From contig JARQPW010000002.1 of the NCBI GenBank assembly GCA_029577135.1, positions 47,768-111,767 on the forward strand: a stretch of DNA of 64,000 bases, given 5' to 3'. Below the pieces are notes generated by a model, which saw only the letters and a program-made list of their open reading frames with translations, did not search any database and was not told the origin of the DNA. Source of the DNA: Acidimicrobiales bacterium (GTDB lineage: Bacteria > Actinomycetota > Acidimicrobiia > Acidimicrobiales > MedAcidi-G1). The translations under genes and the position numbers were made by a program. Numbering within the stretch: the stretch's first letter is position 1; every line of letters starts with the position of its first letter. Positions 35,174 through 43,146 of this stretch are shown in pieces.

Positions 35174-36352
35174 ATGTGGACCCCAGCTCGCCAGACCGCC
35201 ATCGTCGGCATCGGTGCCACCGAGTTCTCGAAGGACTCCGGCCGGACGCCGATGCAGCTGGCGACCGAGTCCTGCCTCGCCGCCTGTGCCGACGCCGGAC
35301 TCGACCCGACGATGGTCGACGGCATGTCGTTGTTCAGCATGGAGCGCAACTACGAGATCGAGGTGGCCCGGAACCTGGGCATCCCCCGCCTGCGGTTCTT
35401 CAGCATGGTCAACCACGGCGGCGGTGGCGGGTGCGCCACCGTGGCGATGGCCGCCATGGCCGTGCACAGCGGCGCCGCCGACTACGTGCTGGCCTACCGG
35501 GCGTTCAACGAGCGCTCGTGGCACCGGTTCGGCAGCGGAGTCCAGGACCACCACCAGAGCCCTGAGGCCAACGACGTCTCGTTCAGCTGGACCTCGCCGT
35601 TCGGCCTGCTCACGCCGGCCCAGTGGGCGGGCATGTTCGCCACCCGCTACATGCACCAGCACGGGGCGACGTCGGAGGACTTCGGCCGGATCGCGGTCGC
35701 AGACCGTCGCCACGCAGCGAACAACCCGGCCGCCTTCTTCCATGGACGACCCATCACGCTCGAAGAGCACCAGGTCAGCCGGATCATCTCCGACCCGTTG
35801 CGACTCCTCGACTGCTGCCAGGAGAGCGACGGCGGCGTGGCGCTGCTCGTCACCACCGCCGAGCGGGCGCAGGGCCTGGACCGGGAGCCGGCCTGGATCG
35901 CCGCTGCCGCCCAGGGGGTCGCCGAGGACCAGTGGATGATGCGCTCGTACTACCGCGATGACATCACCGGCCTCCCCGAGATGGGGGTCGTGGCCGGGCA
36001 ACTCTGGGAGTCGTCGGGCCTCGGACCCGCCGACATCCAGGCTGCGATGCTCTACGACCACTTCACGCCGTTGGTCCTGCCCCAGTTCGAGGAGTTCGGG
36101 TTCTGCGGCTCCGGCGAGGCGAAGGACTTCATCGTCGACGGGAACATCGAGATCGGTGGTGGTCTGCCGGTGAACACCAATGGCGGGCAGTTGGGTGAGG
36201 CGTACATCCACGGCATGAACGGCATCGCCGAGGGGGTTCGTCAGGTCCGGGGCACCTCGGTCAACCAGGTCGACGGAGCCGTCAACGTTCTGGTGACCTC
36301 GGGGAGCGGGGTGCCGACGAGTGGCCTGGTCCTCAGCGGCGAGGGCGGCTGA
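35174..36352 (+). CDS. Ltp2-like lipid-transfer thiolase/aldolase
   Basis: A 392-residue thiolase-fold protein of the SCP-x/Ltp type. Diagnostic segments are VGIGATEFSKDSGRTP at the start, VNHGGGGGCATV, and the near-invariant C-terminal block LPVNTNGGQLGEAYIHG followed by GIAEGVRQ. In Mycobacterium and Thermomonospora Ltp2 is a retro-aldolase that needs the DUF35 domain of ChsH2 for stability; here the gene directly follows a protein with that domain. It therefore probably cleaves a beta-hydroxyacyl-CoA made by that hydratase. The start ATG is 2 bases past the preceding stop. Confidence 0.9.
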   Translation: MWTPARQTAIVGIGATEFSKDSGRTPMQLATESCLAACADAGLDPTMVDGMSLFSMERNYEIEVARNLGIPRLRFFSMVNHGGGGGCATVAMAAMAVHSGAADYVLAYRAFNERSWHRFGSGVQDHHQSPEANDVSFSWTSPFGLLTPAQWAGMFATRYMHQHGATSEDFGRIAVADRRHAANNPAAFFHGRPITLEEHQVSRIISDPLRLLDCCQESDGGVALLVTTAERAQGLDREPAWIAAAAQGVAEDQWMMRSYYRDDITGLPEMGVVAGQLWESSGLGPADIQAAMLYDHFTPLVLPQFEEFGFCGSGEAKDFIVDGNIEIGGGLPVNTNGGQLGEAYIHGMNGIAEGVRQVRGTSVNQVDGAVNVLVTSGSGVPTSGLVLSGEGG

Positions 36353-36358
36353 GTCCGC

Positions 36359-37555
36359 TCAGTCGAGGGGCAGGACAATTTCGGGCAGGGGGTGGCGGTA
36401 GAGGCGGGCGGCGTTCTCGCAGCAGAGCATCCGGAGTTCGGCGGGTGGCAGGTGTCCCCAGGCGTCGGCGATGACCTGCTGCGTGTGCGGCCAGGTGCTG
36501 TCGCCGTGGGGGTAGTCGGTCTCTACGCAGATGTTGTCGATGCCGATGGCCTGGCGCGTGTCGATGGTGGAGGGGTCGTCGATCGTGCAGAACCAGAAGT
36601 TGCGGCGTAGGACGTCGGCCGGCCGGTCCTCCCAGCCCCGCCCGTAGCCCGAACGGTCGACCAGGTTGTCGAGGCGGTCGATGAGCATGGCCACCCAGCC
36701 GATGCCACCCTCGGACATGGCGACCTTGAGCCGGGGGTGCCGGACCGGGTACTCCGACCAGAGCCACTCTGCGCAGGCCTGGAGGGCGAGTTGTCCGAAG
36801 AGGGTGGCGCCGATCTGGAGCGCAGGCCCCCCCGGCGGCGCTGGGTGCATCCCGGAACTGCCCACGTGGAGCGAGACCACCGTGTCGGTCTCGACGCAGG
36901 CGGCGATGATCGGGTCCCAGTGGTCGCGGTCCCAGAGGCTCGGGAGTCCGACGGCGTGGGGGCGCTCGGGCAGGGTGACCGAGACGAAGCCCCGCTCGGC
37001 GTTGCGGTGGATCTCGCGGGCCGCCTCGGTCGGGTCGGAGAGGAAGGTGATGCCGCATGGGACGATCCGGTCCGGGTGGGGCTCGTACCACTCGGTGAAC
37101 AGCCAGTCGTTCCACGCACGCATTGCGTCGATGCCCACAGCGGTGTCGTCGGCGTCGGCGAACACCCGTCCGCAGAATCCGGTGATCTGGGAGGGGAAGT
37201 TGTGCATCGCCCAGATGCCGGCCAGGTCCATGTCGGCGATCCGGGCATCGACGTCGTAGCAGCCCGGGCGCATCTGGTCGAAGCGGAACGGCTCAAGGTG
37301 AACGCTCTCGAGACGTCGACCGGCAACGGCGTTCATCCCGACCTGGGTGTACGTGTTTCCCCCGAACTCCCAGACCTGGTGTCCGTCTGGCGTCTCGACG
37401 AGCTGCGGACCGTGCTGGCGCAGTGCCGGGGACATGTACTCGGCGAACAGGTGGGGTGGCTCGACGACGTGGTCGTCGACCGAGATGATCGTGCAGTGGA
37501 CCTCGGCCGGCTCGGGCTCCGGAAGGAACAGCGCCGGGTCGAGGACCGAACCCAC
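36359..37555 (-). CDS. Amidohydrolase family 2 metal-dependent hydrolase
   Basis: About 398 residues. The TIM-barrel family signature is visible: SVDDHVVEPPHLF (metal-binding N-terminus in which DxHxxE-type residues lie), VSLHVGSSG, MSEGGIGWVAM and a late VETDYPHGDSTWP with the catalytic Asp. Relatives include decarboxylases such as those of ACMSD and gamma-resorcylate, as well as hydrolases, so the reaction is open. GTG at 37555 is preferred; longer forms overlap the upstream gene. It is cotranscribed with the acetoacetate decarboxylase-like gene (13 bp gap). Confidence 0.85.
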   Translation of the reverse strand: MGSVLDPALFLPEPEPAEVHCTIISVDDHVVEPPHLFAEYMSPALRQHGPQLVETPDGHQVWEFGGNTYTQVGMNAVAGRRLESVHLEPFRFDQMRPGCYDVDARIADMDLAGIWAMHNFPSQITGFCGRVFADADDTAVGIDAMRAWNDWLFTEWYEPHPDRIVPCGITFLSDPTEAAREIHRNAERGFVSVTLPERPHAVGLPSLWDRDHWDPIIAACVETDTVVSLHVGSSGMHPAPPGGPALQIGATLFGQLALQACAEWLWSEYPVRHPRLKVAMSEGGIGWVAMLIDRLDNLVDRSGYGRGWEDRPADVLRRNFWFCTIDDPSTIDTRQAIGIDNICVETDYPHGDSTWPHTQQVIADAWGHLPPAELRMLCCENAARLYRHPLPEIVLPLD

Positions 37556-37568
37556 CGTTGTCCCCGAC

Positions 37569-38333
37569 TCAGCGCAGGTTGCGGGGGCCGCCCCGGTGGC
37601 CGGGCCAGCGGGAGCCACCGATGGTGTCGGCGTGGGGCCAGAAGGCGACCGGGTCGAGCGGGCCTGCGATGGTGATCTCGCGTGCCTTGTGGACCGAGGT
37701 GATGAGCCGGGCCGAGAGTTGCTCGCGCATCGGTAGGAGTTCGGTGTGCGGGTCCCACGGGCTGTCTCGCAGGGTCAGGGTGCCGTCGAGTTCCTCGACG
37801 TGGACCTCCTCGCTGACCTGGCGTACCCGGACGACGTGGGGCGGGTAGTCCCACTCACCCTCGGCGCCACCGACGGCCCTCGAGTACTTGAGCCACCATT
37901 CGTTGTGCTCGCGGTCGCCCGGCTCGGGATCGACGGTTCCCGTGGACCGACCCCGAAACTCGACGAACGTGTAGCCCTGGTGCGTCGCCGTGGCCTCGAC
38001 GGCGTCCCCGAACCGGAAGTAGCGGGTGGCGCACGGGAACTTGGGTTGCCCGTTGATCTCCTTCGAGTTGAAGATCGCCGCCTCCTGGTCGATGCCGATG
38101 CCGAGCGAGAACTGGCCGGCGATGCCGTCGAAGTCGGCCTGGACCCTCGTGCTGGTGCCGTACTCGGGCTCGTCGAGGATCGGCACGCAGTAGACGCCGA
38201 TCGTCACGATCGGCTCGGCGCCCGGCTGGATGCCCGGGGGGAGCAGGGCGGCCACCTTGTCGGGATCGGTGCGGTACGTGATGACCAACTTGGGCCAGCC
38301 GGCGATCTCGGCGGGTTGGTTGCCGTCGCCCAT
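37569..38333 (-). CDS. Acetoacetate decarboxylase family protein
   Basis: A 254-residue member of the ADC superfamily. The Schiff-base region FNSKEINGQPKF is recognisable, with a downstream TFVEFRGRS strand. Family members include decarboxylases and also aldolase-dehydratases, so the reaction is not fixed. An excellent ribosome-binding site (GAGGAGG) lies about 7 bases before the ATG at 38333. Upstream sits a cluster of TGTGACA repeats, a likely operator. Forms an operon with the amidohydrolase. Confidence 0.85.
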   Translation of the reverse strand: MGDGNQPAEIAGWPKLVITYRTDPDKVAALLPPGIQPGAEPIVTIGVYCVPILDEPEYGTSTRVQADFDGIAGQFSLGIGIDQEAAIFNSKEINGQPKFPCATRYFRFGDAVEATATHQGYTFVEFRGRSTGTVDPEPGDREHNEWWLKYSRAVGGAEGEWDYPPHVVRVRQVSEEVHVEELDGTLTLRDSPWDPHTELLPMREQLSARLITSVHKAREITIAGPLDPVAFWPHADTIGGSRWPGHRGGPRNLR

Positions 38334-38369
38334 GGGAGCCTCCTCGGTCTCGCCGCGGTGATTCCGCGG

Positions 38370-38396
38370 CACTGTGTCTCTGTGACAGTGTGACAC
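38370..38396. promoter_or_regulatory. Repeat cluster in the promoter of the acetoacetate decarboxylase-like gene
   Basis: TGTGACA occurs twice in tandem (38381-38387 and 38389-38395). CACTGT/ACAGTG (38370-38375 and 38385-38390) and GTGTC/GACAC (38374-38378 and 38392-38396) form nested inverted repeats. The site is 37-63 bp before the start codon, where a repressor or activator could act. The regulator is unknown, and it does not match the MarR palindrome nearby. Confidence 0.45.
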
Positions 38397-38445
38397 GGGC
38401 GTCGATCGGTGGCTGCACCGGCCTTCCGGCGTCGAGGGTCGCCGG

Positions 38446-38937
38446 TCAGAAGTCGCCGGCGTCCTCTCGGAGTCCGGTAAGCGCCGTCGTCACCGCGGAC
38501 AGGTCGTCGCGACCCATGCCGTCGAGTCCGAACCTGATGTCGGCGAGGGCGCCCGCAGCCTGTTCGACGGTGGTGTGCCCCCGATTGGTGATCTCGGCGA
38601 GCGTGGCCCGTCGGTCGGTGGGGTGGGGCGTGCGACGGACGAGACCGTCCGCCTCGAGCCGGTCGATGGTGTTGGTCACCGAGGTGGGGTGCACCTGGAG
38701 GCGGTCGCCGACCTTGCCGAGGGGCAGCGATCCGTTCCGCGAGAAGTGCAGGAGGGCGAGGGCCTCGAACCGGCTGAAGTTGAGGTCGAAGGGGGCGAGG
38801 GCGGCGTCGATGCGGTGCAGGAGGACCTGGTGGGCCCGCGTGATGGAGGTGGCCGCGGCCATCGGATCGGCGGCACCCCAGTCGTTGGAGCGCCAGTTTC
38901 GGCGCGCCTCGTCGATCGGGTCGAAGGGCAGCGGCAT
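38446..38937 (-). CDS. MarR family transcriptional regulator
   Basis: 163 residues with the winged-helix core ALALLHFSRNGSLPL, VHPTSVTNTIDRLE (recognition helix) and GLVRRTPHPTDRRATLAEIT (wing) that defines MarR. The start lies 74 bp from the divergent mutase operon, and an 18-bp palindrome sits between them. It most likely represses itself and the mutase operon and releases DNA on binding a CoA ester or acid; the ligand is inference. Confidence 0.92.
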   Translation of the reverse strand: MPLPFDPIDEARRNWRSNDWGAADPMAAATSITRAHQVLLHRIDAALAPFDLNFSRFEALALLHFSRNGSLPLGKVGDRLQVHPTSVTNTIDRLEADGLVRRTPHPTDRRATLAEITNRGHTTVEQAAGALADIRFGLDGMGRDDLSAVTTALTGLREDAGDF

Positions 38938-38982
38938 AGGTCCAGTCTAGGCATCGGGAACCGGCAAAGCTTGGGTGGCAAA

Positions 38983-39000
38983 TAGTTGGACATCCAACTA
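38983..39000. promoter_or_regulatory. Probable MarR operator palindrome
   Basis: A perfect palindrome, TAGTTGGA-CA-TCCAACTA (8-bp arms, 2-bp spacer), ends 11 bp before the mutase ATG and lies 46 bp from the marR start. Its size and AT-richness against a GC-rich background fit MarR operators. Confidence 0.75.
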
Positions 39001-39011
39001 ACCTTCGACCC

Positions 39012-40589
39012 ATGCACCCGGACCGTCGAACCCTCTCCGGCATTCCCGTCGATCCCGTCTACGGCGCAGGCCCGCTCCCCGGCGAGTACCCCTACACCCG
39101 TGGCATCCATGCCGGGATGTACCGGGACCGGCACTGGACCATGCGCATGTTCGCCGGGTTCGGCACCGCCGAGGACACCAACGGTCGCTTCAAGGAGTTG
39201 CTCCGGTCCGGCGGCACCGGACTCTCCACCGCCTTCGACATGCCCACGCTCATGGGCCGCGATTCCGACCACCCACTCGCAATCGGCGAGGTCGGCCGGG
39301 CGGGCGTCGCCGTCGACACGGTCGAGGACATGGCCGACCTCTTCGCCGACATCGACCTCGCCGCGGTCACCACCTCGATGACCATCAACGGACCGGCGCC
39401 GATCCTGCTGGCCATGTACGTCGCCGTCGCCGAGGAGGGCGGCGTCGAGCGGGGGCGTCTAGCCGGCACGCTCCAGAACGACATCCTCAAGGAGTACCAG
39501 GCGCAGAAGGAGTACCTGTTCCCACCCCGCCCGTCGGTGCGCCTGGTCACCGACGTCATCCGGTTCACCGCCGCCGAGATGCCCCGCTGGAACCCAGTGT
39601 CGGTCTCCGGCTACCACATCCGCGAGGCCGGTTCGACGGCCGCCCAGGAACTGGCCTTCACCCTCGCCAACGGGTTCGCCTATGTGGAGGCGGCGGCGGC
39701 GGTCGGCCTCGACGTCGACGATTTCGCTCCCCGGCTGTCCTTCTTCTTCAACAGCCACAGCGACCTATTCGAGGAGATCGGCAAGTTCCGGGCCGCACGA
39801 CGCATCTGGGCCCGCTGGATGCGCGAGCGCTACGGCGCCAGGGACGAGCGCAGCCTGAAGTTGCGGTTCCACACACAGACAGCGGGCGTCTCGCTCACCG
39901 CCCAGCAGCCCGAGGTCAACATCGCCAGGGTCGCCCTACAGGCGCTGGCCGGCGTGCTCGGAGGCACCCAGAGCCTCCACACGGACTCGTACGACGAGGC
40001 CCTGGCCCTCCCTTCCCAGGAGGCGGCACGCATCGCGTTGCGCACCCAGCAGGTCATCGCCCACGAGACCGGGGTCGCCGACGTGGCCGATCCCCTCGGC
40101 GGCTCCGCCTACGTCGAGTGGATGACCGACGAACTCGAGCGCCGTGCCGAGGAGGTCTTCGACCGCCTCGACGACGAGGGAGGGGGCTCCATCCTGGAGG
40201 GCGTCTATGCGGGAATCGAGAGCGGCTGGTTCATGGGCGAGATCGCCGAATCGGCCTACCGGTTCGAGCGCGAGGTGAACGCCGGCGACCGGGTCGTGGT
40301 CGGGGTCAACGCCTTCACCGAGGGCGACGAAGGGCGTTCGAGCCGGTTGCTGCGCATCGGCCAGGACACCGAGGACCTGCAGCGCAAACGCCTGGCCGAG
40401 GTCCGGTTGGAGCGCGACGGGTCCGCGGTACGAACGGCGCTCGCCCGGGTCGCCGATGAAGCCGGGCGACCGGGGGCCAACCTGATGCCCGCACTGCTCG
40501 ACGCGGTCCGGACCCGGGCCACCGTCGGCGAGGTCGTCGAAGTCCTGGAGGACGTCTTCGGCACGTACGTCGAGACGGCGGTCGTCTGA
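39012..40589 (+). CDS. icmA: Coenzyme B12-dependent acyl-CoA mutase large subunit, isobutyryl-CoA mutase-like
   Basis: A 525-residue TIM-barrel subunit without its own B12 domain. Typical segments are [49 protein letters not shown] and [15 protein letters not shown]. The two substrate-sorting positions, Tyr89 and Arg207 in methylmalonyl-CoA mutase, are F47 and Q165 here with the same spacing of 118. Phe/Gln is the isobutyryl-CoA mutase combination. It should interconvert isobutyryl-CoA and n-butyryl-CoA; a different branched acyl-CoA remains possible. First gene of the operon with the B12 subunit and the MeaB-like GTPase. Confidence 0.9.
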   Translation: MHPDRRTLSGIPVDPVYGAGPLPGEYPYTRGIHAGMYRDRHWTMRMFAGFGTAEDTNGRFKELLRSGGTGLSTAFDMPTLMGRDSDHPLAIGEVGRAGVAVDTVEDMADLFADIDLAAVTTSMTINGPAPILLAMYVAVAEEGGVERGRLAGTLQNDILKEYQAQKEYLFPPRPSVRLVTDVIRFTAAEMPRWNPVSVSGYHIREAGSTAAQELAFTLANGFAYVEAAAAVGLDVDDFAPRLSFFFNSHSDLFEEIGKFRAARRIWARWMRERYGARDERSLKLRFHTQTAGVSLTAQQPEVNIARVALQALAGVLGGTQSLHTDSYDEALALPSQEAARIALRTQQVIAHETGVADVADPLGGSAYVEWMTDELERRAEEVFDRLDDEGGGSILEGVYAGIESGWFMGEIAESAYRFEREVNAGDRVVVGVNAFTEGDEGRSSRLLRIGQDTEDLQRKRLAEVRLERDGSAVRTALARVADEAGRPGANLMPALLDAVRTRATVGEVVEVLEDVFGTYVETAVV

Positions 40590-41023
40590 TGGAGGTCCGG
40601 AACAAGGGCGCAGCACCGATCCGGGTCGTGCTCGCCAAGCTGGGCCTCGACGGGCACGACCGGGGGCTCAAGGTCGTCGCCCGGATCCTCCGGGACGCCG
40701 GCATGGAGGTCGTCTACCTCGGGCTCCGCCAGACCACCGGGACGATCGTCGATGCGGTCGAGCAGGAGGACGCCGACGTGGTCGGCATCTCGATGCACAA
40801 CGCCGGACACCTCACGCTGGCGCCCCTGATCGTCGCCGCCCTCGCCGACGCAGGGCTCGGAGACGTACCCGTCGTGATCGGCGGCGTCGTCCCCGACGAG
40901 GACCTCGACGAGCTCGCTGCGGCCGGAGTCGGCGCAGTCCTCGGCCCGGGGGCCTCGGCCGTCGAGGTCGTGGCGTCCGTGCGCGGCGTCGTCGACGCGG
41001 GTGTCCGTGCATCGGGCAACTGA
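40589..41023 (+). CDS. icmB: Acyl-CoA mutase small (cobalamin-binding) subunit
   Basis: A 144-residue B12-binding Rossmann domain. The base-off/His-on motif is intact: D21, H23 and G26 (LDGHDRG), and a GG loop occurs in VVIGGVVPDED. The segment that packs against the corrin reads SMHNAGH; the recognised mutases that I recall have SSLAAGH or S.L.GAH here. The ATG shares a base with the large-subunit TGA, so the subunits are made in equal amounts. Confidence 0.9.
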   Translation: MEVRNKGAAPIRVVLAKLGLDGHDRGLKVVARILRDAGMEVVYLGLRQTTGTIVDAVEQEDADVVGISMHNAGHLTLAPLIVAALADAGLGDVPVVIGGVVPDEDLDELAAAGVGAVLGPGASAVEVVASVRGVVDAGVRASGN

Positions 41024-41969
41024 AGGCCGAACGCCGGCCGAGCTCCTCGCCGCGGCCCGGGGTGGCGAGCGTCGGGCGATCGCCCGCCTGCTGACCCTCG
41101 TGGAACGCGGTGGTGGGGCCGCTGACGCCATCACCGGGGCCACGCACCGGTTGACCGGCACAGCACATGTCGTGGGAATCACCGGGGCACCGGGCTCCGG
41201 GAAGTCGACGTTGACCAGCGCGCTGACCACGCTGCTTGCCGAAGGGGGTCGCCGACCGGCGGTGGTGGCGGTCGACCCCTCGTCCCCACTGACCGGTGGT
41301 GCCATTCTCGGTGACCGCGTGCGCATGGAGGCGGCCACCGTCGCGGGGGTCTTCGTCCGCTCCATGGCGACCCGCGGCCATGGCGGAGGCCTCGCCCTCG
41401 CCGTTCCGGGGGCGGTTCGCGTGCTCGACGCCTGCGGGTTCGACCCGGTCGTGATCGAGACGGTCGGAGTCGGCCAGGTCGAGGTCGACGTGGCTGCTGC
41501 GGCGGACACCGTCGTCGTCGTCGTGACCCCGGGCTGGGGAGACGCCGTGCAGGCCAACAAGGCGGGCCTGCTCGAGGTCGCCGACCTGTTCGTCGTCAAC
41601 AAGGCCGACCGTCCCGGCGCATCCGACGCCCGCCGGGACCTCGACCTGATGCTGGACCTGACCGAGGTGTCGGGTGCCTGCTCCGCAAGGCGCCCCACGA
41701 TCGTCGAGACGACGGCGACGAAGGGTGAGGGGGTCGAGGACCTGCTGGCCGTCATCAACACCCACCATGCGGTCCTCGTCGAGGGCACGGGCCTCGAGGT
41801 CCGGCGGGCTTGCCGCCTTGCCGCCGAGGTGCGCGCCCGCCTCGACCACCTCCTGGGCGAGGCCGCCGGACAGGCGCTCGCCGAGGCCGGGCCCGTCGTC
41901 GGGGAGACGCCGGTCGAGACGGCCCGCCGGCTGGCCGGACGAATTCTGGGGGCCGGGGACACCAGGTGA
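41001..41969 (+). CDS. meaB: MeaB/ArgK-type G3E GTPase, mutase chaperone
   Basis: A 322-residue GTPase that protects and reloads B12-dependent mutases. It has Walker A GAPGSGKST, VDPSSPLTGGAILGDRVRM, ETVGVGQVEVDV (in which the Ser usual after GQ is Val) and NKAD for guanine. The GTG at 41001 gives a 23-base overlap with the B12 subunit gene. Completes the mutase operon as in methylmalonyl- and isobutyryl-CoA systems. Confidence 0.92.
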   Translation: MSVHRATEGRTPAELLAAARGGERRAIARLLTLVERGGGAADAITGATHRLTGTAHVVGITGAPGSGKSTLTSALTTLLAEGGRRPAVVAVDPSSPLTGGAILGDRVRMEAATVAGVFVRSMATRGHGGGLALAVPGAVRVLDACGFDPVVIETVGVGQVEVDVAAAADTVVVVVTPGWGDAVQANKAGLLEVADLFVVNKADRPGASDARRDLDLMLDLTEVSGACSARRPTIVETTATKGEGVEDLLAVINTHHAVLVEGTGLEVRRACRLAAEVRARLDHLLGEAAGQALAEAGPVVGETPVETARRLAGRILGAGDTR

Positions 41970-42015
41970 CGGGAGGCACGACTCGCCGGAATTGGCGAGG
42001 ATAGGATTCGCAGCC

Positions 42016-42480
42016 ATGCCCCGGAACCTTCTCACCCTTTCCGCGCATCTCTGGCGCGACTACGGACAGAAGTTGATCCGGTTCGCCGGTGTGTCGGTCA
42101 TCAACGTGGCGACCGGCCAGACCCTGCTCTACGTCTGCTATGCCCGCCTGAACTGGCCCGGAATGCTCGCCAACATGGTTGCCGTGGCGGCAGGCAGCGT
42201 CCCGGCCTACCTGCTCAGCCGCCACTACGTCTGGAAGCGGGAGAAGGGTGACCACAAGGTCGGTGCCGAGATCCTGCCGTTCTGGGGCCTCGCCTTCGTC
42301 GGCCTGGTGCTGTCGACCGCCCTCGTGGGCGTGGTCGACGCCTTCTCGGACCGCACGCTCGCCGTGCAGGGCGCCAACGCAGCGGCGTTCGGCGCCCTCT
42401 GGATCGTCCGATTCGTGGTGCTCGAGCACCTGCTGTGGGGCGAGCGAACCGAGCACGAGTTGGTGCGCAAGCACAACTGA
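42016..42480 (+). CDS. GtrA family membrane protein
   Basis: 154 residues with four predicted transmembrane helices, the GtrA-like pattern of FAGVSVINVATGQTLLYV in the first pair and SRHYVWKREKG between helices 2 and 3. GtrA proteins are thought to help move lipid-linked sugars across the membrane. It lies next to methyltransferase and glycosyltransferase genes, which fits cell-envelope glycan work. Confidence 0.85.
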   Translation: MPRNLLTLSAHLWRDYGQKLIRFAGVSVINVATGQTLLYVCYARLNWPGMLANMVAVAAGSVPAYLLSRHYVWKREKGDHKVGAEILPFWGLAFVGLVLSTALVGVVDAFSDRTLAVQGANAAAFGALWIVRFVVLEHLLWGERTEHELVRKHN

Positions 42481-42483
42481 ACC

Positions 42484-43122
42484 GTGGACGAACGCCAGCG
42501 GCACCTGCTTGACCTGGCCGAGGCCACCCGCGGGTTCATGCCCTCCGACGAGGGACGGGCACTCCACCACCACGCCCTCGACGTCGCCGTCGACGGGCCG
42601 TTCCTCGAGGTGGGCAGCTACTGCGGCAAATCGGCCGTCTACCTTGGCGCAGCCGCCGAGTCCCGGGGCCGGCTCCTGTTCTCTCTCGACCACCACCGCG
42701 GCTCCGAGGAGAACCAGCCGGGCTGGGAGTGGCACGAGCCCGACCTCGTCGACCCGACGACGGGCCGCATCGACACCCTGCCGCACTTCCGCCGAACCAT
42801 CGGCGAAGCTGGTCTCGAGGAGACCGTCGTCGCACTGGTCGGCGACTCACCCCGTGTCGCGGATGCCTGGTCGACGTCGCTGTCGCTGCTGTTCATCGAC
42901 GGAGGGCACGGGGCCGAGCCGGCGCACCGCGACTACGAGGGCTGGGTGCCCCGACTGGCGGCCGGTGGCACGCTCCTGATCCACGACGTCTTCCCCGACC
43001 CGGCCGACGGCGGGCGACCGCCCTACGAGATCTGGTGTCGAGCGGTCGCGTCGGGGGCGTTCGACGAGGTCGACGCTGTCGGCTCGCTGCGGGTGCTGCG
43101 ACGGACCGCCGAGGGAGGTTGA
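42484..43122 (+). CDS. Class I SAM-dependent methyltransferase (Methyltransf_24-like)
   Basis: 212 residues. The SAM-binding strand-loop FLEVGSYCGKSAVYLG, an acidic SLDHH segment, LLFIDGGHG and a late LLIHDVFP strand place it in the sugar/small-molecule methyltransferase group. The GTG start is 3 bases after the GtrA stop, so it is probably cotranscribed with GtrA. The acceptor is unknown. Confidence 0.82.
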   Translation: MDERQRHLLDLAEATRGFMPSDEGRALHHHALDVAVDGPFLEVGSYCGKSAVYLGAAAESRGRLLFSLDHHRGSEENQPGWEWHEPDLVDPTTGRIDTLPHFRRTIGEAGLEETVVALVGDSPRVADAWSTSLSLLFIDGGHGAEPAHRDYEGWVPRLAAGGTLLIHDVFPDPADGGRPPYEIWCRAVASGAFDEVDAVGSLRVLRRTAEGG

Positions 43123-43146
43123 GCGCGCCTCGGCCGGTTGCCCCGG

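Noticed and set aside
38938..39011. B12 riboswitch before the mutase operon
   Set aside because: The gap is only 74 bp and holds a palindrome; no B12-box sequence is seen and there is no room for the fold.
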